From contig WSYH01000140.1 of the NCBI GenBank assembly GCA_036426205.1, positions 62,001-126,000 on the forward strand: DNA of 64,000 bases, read 5' to 3'. A program made the translations under genes and the position numbers. Positions 31,346 through 43,334 of this stretch are shown here, piece after piece. Position 1 is the first letter of the stretch. Every line of letters starts with the position of its first letter. This DNA is from Ascaphus truei (lineage: Eukaryota; Chordata; Amphibia; Anura; Ascaphidae). The notes below the pieces were generated by a model that was given only the letters and a program-made list of their open reading frames with translations, was not told where the DNA came from and did not search any database.

Positions 31346-33170
31346 TAATTGGTCCACCAGGCGATGTACACTGTACACATGCACACCGGTTAAAAAGATT
31401 CAATGCTCTAAACTGGTTTCTGGTTTAGCCAATGATTTTCTGGATATTACTGGATTTGTATTGATCAATATCATGAGTGGTTAATAAACATGGAAAAATA
31501 CATCGTGTTTGTGTGCGTTTGTATGTAATTGCAGGTCTGTATATGCACTGTATGTGTTTTCTTTATAAAATAGTGTCATTAAAAAAAATATAGATTTTTT
31601 TTCATTTGCCCAGAAAAGTATTTGATGATCATAGCTGTATTTAATTTTTTTACGACTCCTTTCTTCATTAAAAAATACTCTTGTTTTTAGCAAGAGGGAA
31701 AGATTTCATGTTTTTGACAGGGAAAATAGGCAGTGAATAATTCCAGAATGTCTTTTTGGTACATGGATAGGGAAAGTTTATTTAGTAGGTGTTCCCCTTT
31801 TTCCCCAAATGAGACGTCAGCACTGCTTGCTGACCCGGGACCCCCTGCTTGCTGAGACATGAGTGTAATCCCTGCTACAACAAATGTCACAGAAACAGTG
31901 GGAATTATGCCATAGCTTTTTATTGGGTGACTGGGGTGGCCCTCTTGGAATTATTTCTTTATTTTTTACCAGCAAATGAATGTCTTATTAGGTGAGGAAT
32001 GCCTGGATTAATGTAAATACTGTGTGTTACCTCCCACGGGATTCCCGGCACAAGTAATGTTAATCCCCCTTCCCTCCCCCCTAAAAACAAACAGATTTGC
32101 TGCTTCACATCCCAATTTTGCCAACTGTGACCTGAGTAAGATTTTCCAGCATAATGTGCAATTCCTCCCCAAAAATGAATGGATTCAGAACAGAAATATT
32201 TAACGTTGTGAGGGCAGATTTCCTGCCATTCAGTTTCCGCTGACTTTTCACCTGCTTATTATTTCCCCCGGCGTCCGCTGTTTCCATGGCAACCTCTGTT
32301 GTCCTAATGTTCGGCGTGCTGTCCTAACTTCAAATGGAGGCAAATCTTCAACAGCAGATATCTGAAGACCTCAGCTGCAGAACTGAGGATGGCGTTGCTA
32401 AAGACAGCAGCAAAATGATTTCTCAAAAATCAAAGTAAATACGTCTTTGAGTGCAAAGGATTGCTGCTTTAAATCCACTAGTACAGCAAGACACTTGTAC
32501 TTTCTGACACCACTCTCTTATCCTGAAGCCAAGCATCAGTGGAGGGAAATGGGAGTCTTTGGCTTTTAGTAACTCAAATTCTCATACCGTTTCTGATTAC
32601 CAGTCAACATTGATCTTGAACAATGATTCAGCTCAAACCTCCTGACTTTGAGAGGGCAAACACCGAAAAGTATATATCCTTGTACAAGGCTAACCTTCAA
32701 TCACACTGCAGGTATCTGCACGGCAAGTCACCAAATCGTCAAGCTCCCAAGAATGATGACACTATGTCCCTTGCTATAGATGGCACTTACCGGCATCTCT
32801 TCTAATATGGTCGGACTGCAGTCTATCAGTGGTACTTCCTCCAGGTCGCAGTCTTTATAGTTTATGGAGGTACTTCTACTAATGCTTCACAAATGTTCAT
32901 CATCTTGGTGTAGGAGCCAAGTTACTCTTTGTCGTGACAATTTTGGTACATGTGCTTTAAAGCGATACATCCCTGAAGCGGTCTGTATTTTGGACAGGCT
33001 GGTGTAGTTAATATGTTTTTATTTTTGTATGGAAAAAATGTTTAAAATTTCTACCCACTCCCCCTCCCCATATGGCTCTTTTAAACGAATATTCTCTGTG
33101 ACTACCAGTTTTTCAACTTGGCACCAGTGCTTTAAATAACTCGGTAAAAAAATGAATATATGTGTGCTGT
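31346..33170. other. No gene or recognised repeat
   Basis: About 1.8 kb of AT-rich DNA. Short frames only, none with a recognisable domain. Confidence 0.5.
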
Positions 33171-33176
33171 TATGTA

Positions 33177-34223
33177 TGTAGCACCCTGCTATACTTCCCT
33201 AGCCTGGCATATAAATCCTGGTAAAAGCAGGCAGTGCTAGGGTTAATAAGTCACAAGCTGGTGAGATCACATCCCCTCATATCTCCATATTGTATCAACT
33301 TACAGGCACGTCTGGGCCTGTAAACTGCTGGGACAACATGACAGGATGAGGCCTTGCTACATTTGATACTGCCCAGTTACTGGGACAGAATAGCTTGGCC
33401 CCTCCTGCTGTATAACGTGGGTTCCTCCAAATTAGTTGAGTTCTGCTCCTTAGGGAGTGTGCTAGTTCTGCCTCACCCCTTAGGGCAGGGGAGTGCAATC
33501 TTTTTCCCTGCATCCCCGTGCCGACTGTTTCCCCTCTCTGCGCGCCTCCCCCTCTTACGTCGACTCCGGCGTCTGGGCGTCTGGGCGTCGTGACGTCACG
33601 TTGCCATGGCAAAGTGACATAACATGACCTCGCGGCGTCATTTGATGCAGCGTTGCCATGCGACGCGTCTCCAGAAGGTAAGTGCCGTTTACAGAGGCCT
33701 TCGCCACTTCCCAGGCACTTAATTTAAGTGCCTTCGTGAAGCGTGCGGGGCCTCTATAAACCCGGCGCCCCCCCTGTTTGTACACCGCTGCCTTAGGGGG
33801 TGAGTGAGTCTGTTCTGTCCTAGCCATAGGCTAGGGACCTGTCTGTTCCTGCCTTAACCTTTAGGGGATGAGGAGAGTGCCAGTCTTCCCCAATGGGAGA
33901 AGGATACAAGGAGTACAGTCCTACCCATGGGGGTAGTGGGAGATGCATGCAGGGATCTGTAATGTATGCTGGATAGTGTGGTGCACCCCAATAAAGTATC
34001 CTGTTGAAAAGTTCCTGGCGCCCCATCTACTTCATTACCATTCCTCCTAACAGCTTTGGCCTGAACCCATGAAAAGAGACCCTTAGAAGATTAAGGTAAA
34101 ATCCATTGAGCCAACACCCTATGAGCATGTCTAAACCCTGTCAGGGAGAGTGAATAGGGACTATTAGTGACACTAAACTACTGTACACCCTATCACCTGC
34201 CCGGGGAGGGGGGGCAGGTAACA
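33177..34223 (+). mobile_element. LTR-like element with nested hAT MITE (ends uncertain)
   Basis: It starts TGTAGCACCCTGC and may end at GGGCAGGTAACA, giving TG...CA ends with imperfect inverted tips. An AATAAAGTATCC polyadenylation-type signal lies at about 33990 in plus orientation. No target duplication is visible, so the right end could instead be near 34051 (CCTAACA). A hAT MITE interrupts it at 33486-33790. Confidence 0.45.
33486..33790. mobile_element. hAT MITE, GC-rich family (copy 2), nested
   Basis: Perfect 8-bp duplication CCTTAGGG at 33478-33485 and 33791-33798. The element starts CAGGGGAGTGCAA and ends TTTGTACACCGCTG. The interior has GTTGCCATGGC, CATTTGATGCAGC and TTTACAGAGGCC as in the other copies. 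Because the surrounding LTR-like sequence continues on both sides, this insertion is the younger event. Confidence 0.88.
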
Positions 34224-34898
34224 ATCTAGTGCTCAATGTTATCTATCTTCATGTTCCTTAAAAGGCAACACAACCTTTCATTAATCCACATAATCTAGAA
34301 GTCGTGTTTCAATCATCAAAACATGGCCAATATTTTTCTTTCTCAGTAGAGGTTTACAAACATTGTTCTGTACTAATTTTGTTTTATCTTTATTGGTCAT
34401 TCAAGAGACGTATCGGATGATTTTGTGAATACATTTAATCAGAAATGCAAATGATGTCTAATTTGTTCCATGGCATGCAATATTGTCCTCTGTTCTCTGA
34501 TGTTGTGTGTGAATGTAAATTGATTGCATCTTGATCAAGTGCTTGATGATTTCCTGCAGTTATTCCATTTGACGGTTCACATGAAATACATTGCATTTCA
34601 AAGAGGTTGTTTGGTTGTCACTTGCATTAGCCAAGATGTACAGTACACAACATGCTGCTTTCTGAACCCAGTTGCACAATAAAAAAAAAACCTTACATAA
34701 TACATGTACTAGTTACATTGTAGTTTCTAGTTGTGCTCCTGAAAATAAGGAATGCCCATTGTGGTGTGAAGATTTAGAAAGGGGTGGCGGGGGGGGGGGG
34801 GGGGCGCAAGGGGAGAGTGTTTGTCACCCCCTGGATGAATGTGTCTAAAAAGACAAAAACAATGCAAACACATTTGTTGTTAACCCTCAAAACTGCTG
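34224..34898. other. No gene seen; poly-G tract
   Basis: AT-rich DNA with a G-run at about 34789-34804. Confidence 0.5.
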
Positions 34899-34906
34899 CC
34901 CTAGCT

Positions 34907-35191
34907 CAGCGGTGCGCAGACTTTTCAGACTTTCCCCCTTGCCTGCCGCCCCCTCCTTACCTGCTCTCGGGCTCCGCGCGTCATATGATGAGTTGCCATG
35001 TGACGCCGCGTTGTCATGGCGACGTTTCACAGAAAAGCCAGCGGAGAGCAGGTAAGAGAATTTACAGAGGCCTCGTGCCTCCCCCGGCACCATTTAATTT
35101 ACATGCCTGGGGGAAGACCGCGGGGGCTCTGCAACCGCCGTGCCCGCCCCACCCCTAGAAAATCCCACGCCCCCCAGTTTGCGCACCCCTG
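34907..35191. mobile_element. hAT MITE, GC-rich family (copy 3)
   Basis: Ends CAGCGGTGCGCAGACT and AGTTTGCGCACCCCTG are inverted repeats. The flanks CCCTAGCT (34899-34906) and CCCTACCT (35192-35199) match at seven of eight bases. Interior phrases GTTGCCATGTGACGCC, TTTACAGAGGCC and CATTTAATTTACATGCC are shared with copies 1 and 2. Confidence 0.88.
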
Positions 35192-35199
35192 CCCTACCT

Positions 35200-37105
35200 A
35201 ACCACTAACCGGCCATTTTATATTTCTAAAATATTTGTAATGTTTATTATAAAGCCTTGCATTAATTATCATTTATTTTTGTTTCGTTTGGCCAAAAAGT
35301 GGAAACAATAAGGTAAACCCCAAAAAGAAACATGAAATGTTTACCAAATTTGTATGAACTCACTCAATCTTCTCTGGCTGGACTGTGTGTGGCTAACATA
35401 ATGGAGGCTTAAATGTCCCGCATCACGCAGGCCAACAGGAAGCCGTGATCACATCACTTGCGGGTTTCTGTTGACCGATGTGACCGAGAGCTTTAAATCT
35501 CCAGAGCTTGTACCCGCTACCCCCTGCGGAAGTAAATATCTGCTTGGAGCAGGGGGGTCCCCAGACCTGAAATCAACACGGTTCAGCCCCGCAAGATCCC
35601 CTGTTTCCCACCTTTTCTAAAAAAAATCACAATTTAACAATTTTACCACGGATTATTAATCCATCATGTGAATTGTCCGTGATGGGGGGTGGGGAGGGAA
35701 AGGGATCAGGAAAAGACACATCTGCCTTTTTGAGACTGATCCGTGGACCAAAGGAACCGGCCAGTCCGAGACCGATCCAAATCAGCCCAAATAATTTGCC
35801 CGGTTCTAATGGTAACCTCCCGGACACTTTATATTTTAAACATATATCTCCTGAAAGGAGGATCAGATTAAGAAAAAAGAAAAAATCGTAAGACTAGAAG
35901 AGATTTATTCCGTAAAAAATAAAATACAAAATACTATCGTCACAGACTAATGCTTTAATAGACCTCTAAAACAGTATTGTTGGCAAGCTGACTAATTTTC
36001 AATACGTATTTTTTTTTAAATATACAGTAGTAGAGTATTGTGAAGATTAAAAGCACGTTATCTATCGGGTGAAGTTGCTTACATCGTGTATAAAATATAT
36101 GTGGGAATAAGAAATAAAGACAATCTTCTGTATGCCAGAAAGTATTTGATGAGGATGATAAAAGACATATTTTACATCTCGGCATAATACAATGTTGTTC
36201 TCTAGACTGTCACCATCCATATGCAAGTCATACCGATGCCTGCTTATTCCTGCACTGCAATCTGCTTTCCAGTAAAAATACATGTGATGGCATTGGTGGG
36301 GGGAGGAGGAGAGGGGTGGGGCGCGAGGGGCTGTAAAAGCTGTTTTAATTCCTCATCTGTAATCTTTTATTTCCCCTGTTGGATGGTAGTGAAGGTTTTA
36401 TGGTCAGCAGTATTTGTACTTATTTACAGTATTAAAACAAAATGTATCAATTTTTTGGAGAAGAAAATGTGGTCTATAAAAAAAAAATGTATTGAAGATT
36501 ATAACTAAGCAGCTTTTGTCCTTGTATACCGCAGAGCCACACTCTCCTGCAATTAAACACAATGCCAGCACTTTGGTTTTAGACTAAGTCGTGTGCACAC
36601 ATCTTTTATACCTGTTGTGGTTGTTAAAAATCTAATGCCCAGATACACTAAGCTCCATTTGGCTATTTTACAAGACATTAGCCTAAATTGACTTCCTGTT
36701 GATAGTGACGCTTATCCATTATACAGTAGATCATGAGCTTTACTCATCTAAATGTGTACTGTTCATTTTTAGGGACGTTGGTGATAATGGTATGCAAAAG
36801 AGGCATATACCCGAACCTCACATAATGTGTCTACTGAAGTGTGGGACGTTACGTTAGTGAAGTGACACATTTGCCGTTACTCCCATCCAGATCCTGAAAA
36901 ATGAAGGAAGGGGCTACCACCACCCAAAAATACATTCTGCTGGATGAGAGTAAGATGTACTTAATGTCAAATTTTGGAAGCGGATGCAGTGTTGTGCTAC
37001 GATAACACAAAGTTCAGCCCATGCCAATGTTTTGAAGTGAAACTTCTTTAGTGGCACCTCATTCGTGATGGGGCAAAAATGGATTGTGGAGACAGAAATG
37101 AAACG
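35200..37105. other. No gene or confidently recognised repeat
   Basis: About 1.9 kb. Segments such as 35520-35620 (GGAGCAGGGGGGTCCCC) resemble words at 12140 and 31840 and may be an old repeat, but no ends are visible. Confidence 0.5.
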
Positions 37106-37108
37106 GAT

Positions 37109-37177
37109 GTGACGTCAGTGCTGGCAGTTGAGGCCGGGCTGTGTTCTGGCTCAGCCCGACCCCAACACTGACATCAC
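37109..37177. repeat. Inverted repeat containing a CRE-like word
   Basis: GTGACGTCAGTGCTGG (37109-37124) is mirrored by CCAACACTGACATCAC (37162-37177) with two mismatches, and GGCCGGGCTGTG/TCAGCCC words lie between them. TGACGTCA is a CREB-type palindrome. It may be a small MITE or part of the adjacent CpG island. Confidence 0.55.
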
Positions 37178-37179
37178 AC

Positions 37180-37800
37180 CCGCTCCACAAATCAGATGCG
37201 GCGCCGCTCCTAATGGCCACCGCACCCCCCACACAGCCGCTGACATGTGGCGGCGCCGCCGGCGCCGCTCATAACGGCCGCCGTTCCCCGCCCGCTGCCT
37301 ACTGCCGTGCCACGCATGCGCGATGGCGCCAGTGACTCCAATCAACACGGGAGTGGGGAGGGGGTGGCGCGCAGCCGCTATCTGCCCCCGGCGGGTGCAT
37401 GTGCCGCGCATGCGTGCACAGACGTTATCGTGCGCTCCTGGCTCCTGCTCGGGTAAAGTGGGAAGCGGGGGGGTTTGAGCGCGCCGCTTCCCACGCATAC
37501 GGCGGGCCCGGTGCGGCCGCGTCTCAACCTTCCCCCACCCCTCTCCCCCAATTACCCCCTCTATTCCTCCCCGCACACACCCCCACCGGCATCATGGTGT
37601 TCTTCCCCGGGGGGGGGGGGGGGGGCGTCACACTCACATCCGCCTCTCCCCTATGTGCCTCCTCAAAGTGAAAGGGGGAGAAAGAAGGGAACGATCACCG
37701 GCACTGGCGGCACACAACCTTGCCCATACCCGCCTCCGTACCGTCCTACCGACACTTCTCTGTGGCTCTGCCCGCCGTGCTCGCAGGTGCAGGGGTGATG
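37180..37800. promoter_or_regulatory. CpG-rich island
   Basis: By eye this is the most CG-dense unique-looking block before the minisatellite: GGCGGCGCCGCCGGCGCCG near 37250, CACGCATGCGCGATGGCG (NRF1-like) near 37311, and GCCGCGCATGCGTGC near 37400. A G-run lies at 37609-37626. It could be a promoter island, but no exon is recognisable beside it and open frames here are GC-rich chance frames. Confidence 0.5.
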
Positions 37801-40230
37801 CAGAGGCTGGGCCGGGGGTGATGGGGTGTGTGCAGGTGATGAGGATGAGGGGGACTATGTGAGAGAGGGTTAATGGGCGGCGATGTGAATGCGTGAAGGG
37901 GGGTGATGTCGGCGGACGCCGGTGCCAGGGGTTTCGCTGATGCGGAGGCTGCAGGGGGAGGTGATAGTGTGTTAGGAGAGTGCCGGGGTGTTATGTGAGA
38001 TGCAGGGGGGGTGATGTGGGTCAGGGTGATGGTGATTGAGGTGGAGGGGGGTGATGTGAGGTATGCAGGTCGATGTAATGTGAGGTGGGGGGTGATGTAA
38101 GGTGTCAGGGAGGTGATGTGAGGTGCAGGGGGGGTGGATGTGAGGTGCAGGAGATGATGAAGGTGTAGGGAGGTGATGTGAGGTGGCATGGGGGTGATGT
38201 TAGGTGCAGGGAATGTATGTAATGTGCGGGGGGTGTATTGTGAGGTGCAGGGGGTTATTAGTGGGAGGGAAGTTGAGGTGCAGGGGGTTGATGTGAGGTG
38301 CAGGGGGTTGATGCGAGGTCAGGGGGTTGATGCAGGGCGGGTAGCAAGGGTTGATGCGAAGTGCAGGGGGGTGATGCGAGGTGCAGGGGTGGTGATGGAG
38401 GTGCATGCGAGGGTGTGATGCGAGTGCAGGGGGTGATGCTAGGTGCAGGGGGGGTGATGCGAGGTGCAGGGGATGCAGGAGGGGGGTGATGCAGGTGCAG
38501 GGCATATCGAGGTGCAGGGCATATGCAAGTGCAGGATGGGTGCGCATACATCACCACACGCACACACCAAGTCACACGCACACACACACACAGTCACTAC
38601 GCGCTCTAACGAAGGTGAAGGTAGGTGTGAGGGGGTGTTGAGGTGTGAGGATGGAAGGGGGGGTGATGTGAGGAGGTGAATGAAGGGGGTGTGGATGTTG
38701 GAGGTAAGGGGGGTGTGTAGGAGGTGAAGGTGGGTGATGTGAGGTGTGTAAGGGTGGGTGTGAGTGCATGAGATGTGGCAGGGGGGTTGTGAGTGCAGGG
38801 GGGGGTTGATGTGAGGTGGAGGGGGTGTTGTGTGAGGTGCAGAGGTGATGTGAGGTGCAGGGGGGTGATGTAAGGTGCAGGGGGTGATGTGAGGTGGCAG
38901 GGGGTGTGTAGGTCAGAGGGAGATATGTAAGGTGTAGGGAGGTGATTGTGGTGCAGGGGGTGATGTGAGGTGCAGGGAGAGATGTAGGTGCAGGGGGTGA
39001 TTAGGCAGGGGGTTGATGTGAGGTGCAGGGAGATGATGTGATGGGTGCAGGGGGTTGATGTGAGGTGCAGGGGTGTATGCGAGGTGCAGGGGTTGATGCG
39101 AGGTGCAGGGTGTTGATGCGAAGTGCAGGGGGGTGATGCGAGGTGCAGGGGGTGATGCGAGGTGCACGGGGGGTGATGCAGGTGCAGGGGAGGGTGTATG
39201 CAGGTGCAGGGGGTGATGCGTGCAGGGGGGTGATGCAGGTGATGCAGTGCTATGAGCGAGGTCAGGTCATATGCGAGGTGCAGGGGGCATATGCAGGTGG
39301 CAGATGGGTGCGCATCACTCACACCGCACACACACAGTCCACACAGCACACACACCAGTCACCGCCACTTACACAGTGAAGGGGGTAAGGGGGTTATGTG
39401 GATTGAAGGGGGGTGATGTGATAGTGTAAAGGGGGTGATTGATGAGGTGAAGGGGGGTGATGTGAGAGGTGAAGGGGGGTGATGTGAGGAGTGAAGGTGG
39501 GTGTTGAGATTCAGTGGGTTGGATGTGGGTGCAGGGGGGTGATGTGATGTGAGGGGGGTGATGTGAGGTGCAGAGGTGATGTGAGGTGCAGGGTGATTAA
39601 GGTGAGGGGTGTGATGTAGTGCAGGGGGTGATGTGGTTGCAGGGAATGATGTATCTAAGTTGTAGTGAGGTGGTGTGTATGGTGAGGTCAATGAGGGGGT
39701 GAGTGATGTGACAGGGTAGATGATGTAAGGTGCGGAGGGCGGGGGGTGTATGTGAGGTGCAGGGGGTGATTGAGATGAGAGTGGTCGAGTGAGGTGCTTG
39801 ATGTGTAGGTGCAGGGGTTGATGCGGCGGTGCAGGGGGTGATGCCGAGGTGCAGGGTTTGAGGCGAGGTGCAGTGGGTATCGCGAGGTGCAGGGGGGTGA
39901 TGGCGAGTGCAGGGAGGTGATGCAGGTGCAGGGGGTGATGCGAGGTGCAGGGGGGTGTACGAGGTGGCAGGGGCATATGCGAGGTGCGGGGGCATTGCGA
40001 GGTGCAGGGGCATATGCAAGGTGCAGGATGGGTGGCAGTCATACACCACCACACCACACACAGCACACGCACACCACACAGCCAGCTACAACATCACACC
40101 ATCACCAGTCAACAACCGCACACCCACACTCGCACACCAGCACACACAGTCACACACCAACGCACACACACCACACGTACACGCACACACCATAGTCACA
40201 CAAGTCACACGCACACGCACGAGGAATTCA
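37800..40230. repeat. Higher-order minisatellite (GGTGATGTGAGGTGCAGGGG units)
   Basis: Degenerate units of about 17-22 bp, each GTGATG(T/C)GAGGTGCAGGG, fill 2.4 kb. Three times the array passes through AGGATGGGTGCGCATCAC-like words into CACAC-rich DNA, near 38535, 39303 and 40025. This gives a higher-order period of roughly 720-770 bp. After each CA block units of the form GGTGAAGGGGGGTG appear first, then the GGTGCAGGGG form. Frames here are repeat artefacts. Confidence 0.93.
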
Positions 40231-40700
40231 CGCTTAGTGCAAAATAGCTAATACAGGGGTATGTGTGCCGAGCACGCACATTCTAAGTCCAATATTTACT
40301 TTGCGTTTTGTCAAAGAATTGTATTTTGGATTTTAAATTACAACATCACCAAACACAATTTCTGTGACAAAAGTCAAAGAAGTTTCACTTACTATGCGCG
40401 TGCACAGCACACACAGCTTTTTATTTTATTTTTTTTTAACTGGGGTTCCATGGAGCCCTTGGGTTCCCCAGGCATCCCTAAAGGGCTCACTGCAATTTTC
40501 AGGTCATTTGAAAATCTTGCCAAATACAGAACAATTTACAATGCATCGGATCTCGGACGCGCTATTAGAGAGGGTTGGGGTTCCTCAAAATGCATCTGAT
40601 CTCAGACGCGCTATTAGAGAGGGTTGTGGTTCCTTACAATAAATCTGATCTCAGACGCGCTATTAGAGAGGTTTGGGGGTTTTCAGAATTTTACAATCTA
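40231..40700. repeat. Dispersed-type repeat with 49-bp tandem units
   Basis: From about 40432 the text GGGGTTCCATGGAGCCC and GGGTTCCCCAGGCATCC looks like the start of a dispersed element. It then runs into three copies of a 49-bp unit (TCTCNGACGCGCTATTAGAG at 40551, 40600 and 40649). Before 40430 I see nothing. Confidence 0.75.
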
Positions 40701-41322
40701 ATTATAAGGTTCCTAAAAAACAAGTTTAAAAAAAAAAACCACTGGCCTATGCTATACAATGGCTAATATTTTTGCATGTAATTACCTTTGTGGGTATGCT
40801 TTAACCTCAGGGAAAATAACTTCAGTTCCTGTTTTAGTTAATGTCACGCTATTTGCCCTGATTTATTGCAGCCGAGGGTATCTGGCCCCAAGTACCTTAA
40901 ACAAAGTGATGTTTTTGTTTCTGTTGACACACAATTTTGAAGTGAAACTTCTTAGCTGACGGTGGCTCATTGGAAAATATCATAGGGTAAAATGGGTTGA
41001 GCTGTAACACACTTCGAAACGGAAGTAGCATACTGCACATGTGCAGACGGGGGCTGCAGAAGGGGGACACAAGTTCTCAGCAGTACTGATTGCGCTGGCC
41101 GAACGCAACTGAGATCGGGAGCGTGCACAAGCCATGCACGCGATCCCCCTACTGCATCAGACCTCTTGCTCTCGCTGTCCTCCACTGCGAGACCTCCTCT
41201 CCCCAGCGGAGGTAAGGGAGTACACGGGGACCAAGGTGGAACCTCGTTACATAAGAAACCAGTTTGCCCTTTGATTATCTTGGAGAAGAGAAGGATGCTC
41301 TCGTTATAGTCAGAATATAATG
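40701..41322. other. No gene seen
   Basis: Mixed composition, moderately CpG-containing around 41010-41220. No recognised domain or repeat ends. Confidence 0.5.
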
Positions 41323-41330
41323 CCATAGAC

Positions 41331-41501
41331 CGGGGGTGGCCAACTCCAGTCGTTAAGGGCCACTAACAGGTTGGGTTTTCAGTATATCCCTGCTTCAGCA
41401 CAGGTAACTCAATCCATGATTGAGCCACGTGTGCTGAAGCAGGGATATCGTGAAAATCGGACCCGTTGATGGCCCTTCAGCACCGGAGTTGGCCACCCCT
41501 C
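41331..41501. mobile_element. hAT MITE with perfect 8-bp TSD
   Basis: CCATAGAC flanks it at 41323-41330 and 41502-41509. It begins CGGGGGTGGCCAACTCCAG and ends CGGAGTTGGCCACCCCTC. The two halves are palindromic, meeting around CTCAATCCATGATTGAG. The best-preserved member of this family in the window. Confidence 0.9.
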
Positions 41502-41509
41502 CCATAGAC

Positions 41510-41879
41510 CTTCGTTCACAACCAAAAGACTCTACATAGGATAGAAATCTACAACGGTATTCTCTTGCCAGTAATTGCGAACTTGCACAATAGCTGAGGC
41601 AGCTCCATGGAGATCTACATAAAGAATTCAATACTATTCTACTTTAATTGGGGGATTTTCCAGCTCAACGTAGTTTGGCACTGAATAGTTGACATGTTTA
41701 GAATTGTGAATTGACAGAAAATGTTCTCGCTATGAAAATTAATTCGGAGCTAATCCACTTTTTTGGCATCGGTCCTCATTAGAAATGCCAGTATTATATA
41801 TCAGGAATGCCAGTCCTATGCCGATTGCGATCTTGATTTCTCACAAAAAAATCCTGAACAAACATGCATTTTATTTGAT
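41510..41879. other. No gene or recognised repeat
   Basis: AT-rich DNA. Confidence 0.5.
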
Positions 41880-42556
41880 CATAAAGTGAAAGAGACGACT
41901 CCAAAACAAGATTAATGGCACTGTAATGTCAACTACTGTAAAAGAAGGGGACCTGGGAGTTTTTATTTCAGCGGAAGTAAAAATAGGAAGGCAATGGGGG
42001 ACACCATCAGTGTGTTAGGGGTATAGGCAGAGGGATTAGCAGCAGAGAATGAGGGTGGGTGTTCAGTACTGGAGACCAGATCTCCAGAAAGACATACAGT
42101 AAATAAATCATTGTACAAAGGAAGGCTACTAATATGGTGCATGTTTAAAGCATACGACTTATCGGGTTAGATGAATGGACCTCAATATGTACCGCTTAGA
42201 GGAGAGTAGGGGGATGTGATTGACATTTTCAAATACATAAAGGGTTTGAACAACAACAAAAAAAAAACAGGAAAGAAACTTATTTCAGAGCGTGAGAGGT
42301 GCTAGAACAAAAGATCATGTTTGGGAGCGGAAGGTGGCAGGCTACGGGGTCATTTAAAGAAGGACTTCTTCACGGAAATCATGGTGAGGGCTAATAGTCA
42401 GGGAATTACAGAATGCTTATGAAAGACATAAGGCTATCCTAAATATGAACAGAAGCCTGGGATCACATAGGGCCTGAGGTTTAGCAGCAGAAAGGACTGG
42501 GTTGGGTCACGTTGTTCTTGCAGTATCTGCCGTCAAATTCTATGTTTCTCTGTAAA
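41880..42556 (+). mobile_element. CR1-type LINE 3' fragment (family 2)
   Basis: Broken frames read like the C-terminal region of a CR1-like reverse transcriptase: pieces resembling EGDLGVFISAEVK near 41945, TGDQISRKTYSK near 42070 and SRGDVIDIFKYIKGL near 42205. The 3' end GTATCTGCCGTCAAATTCTA then TGTTTCTCTGT is a CR1-type tail. It differs from the family at 43021-47639. Several frameshifts show it is dead. Confidence 0.7.
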
Positions 42557-42559
42557 AGA

Positions 42560-43020
42560 TGCAGTCACCGTTCACACCGCCTGCACACAGACATGCAGCA
42601 GTGTGAAAATGTGTACTAATCTCACAGTGGAACAGCGCAAAAGTGAATTAAATATAGTAAAACGACCAATAAAATAAACATCTACAAGTAATATTTTGAG
42701 ACATACACATTCGTGGCCAGCTCAAAACCCCGTCCCACAGTATTATATATTTATACATATGATTGAGCCAACTAAAGTGCTACTGGGAAAGTGTTTTTTC
42801 TTCTCATCAGCCTGCAACGACGTCATAGTGTAATCCCTTCAGCAGGTCCCACCAGTGTTATACTGTCCTTTGTATTTCCTCCGCTGCATAGAGAAAAGAG
42901 AAAATAAATATAGTCAGCAGCATAGATGCATAACATTCATGCGTTGCCTAAGGAGTTAAAATTTAGGAGCACTATATTTGCTATGTGGGGGCTACAGTTC
43001 AGGGCAGTTAAAACTAATAA
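42560..43020. other. No gene or recognised repeat
   Basis: AT-rich DNA. Confidence 0.5.
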
Positions 43021-43098
43021 AAACGGAAGTGCCCTAAGAAATAGTCAAACATCTAAAAAGACAGCTGCATACATACTGTACATACAGTAGGAGAGGAA

Positions 43099-43318
43099 AT
43101 GGACAAGAAGAGGAAGGCGTTTAGATACTTGAAGTCAGAAGGGACGCAGACATTGTATCCGAATTATAAGGAATGTAACAAAAATTGCAACAGGGCAATC
43201 AAATTAGCAAAAATGGATAATGAAAAAAGGATTGCAATAGAAAGAAAGATAAACACTAAAAAGTTCTTTAAGTACCTTAATATCAAAACAAAACAAAAAA
43301 TAGAGCAGAAAATATAGG
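43099..43318 (+). pseudogene. CR1 LINE coding fragment upstream of reverse transcriptase
   Basis: The open frame reads MDKKRKAFRYLKSEGTQTLY, then NYKECNKNCNRAIKLAK and KKFFKYLNIKTKQK. This lysine-rich stretch matches the linker between the endonuclease and reverse-transcriptase domains of CR1-like ORF2 proteins. It stops at the insertion point. The continuation is found after 45748. Confidence 0.7.
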
Positions 43319-43334
43319 ACCCTTTCAGTGTGAA

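Noticed and set aside
37746..40251. Long frames rich in His, Pro and Thr on the minus strand
   Set aside because: They follow the GGTGATGTGAGGTGCAGGGG array and exist in several overlapping frames at once.
41005..41030. TTCGAAACGGAAG as a possible hammerhead GAAAC
   Set aside because: No upstream core or paired stem II; the word is isolated.
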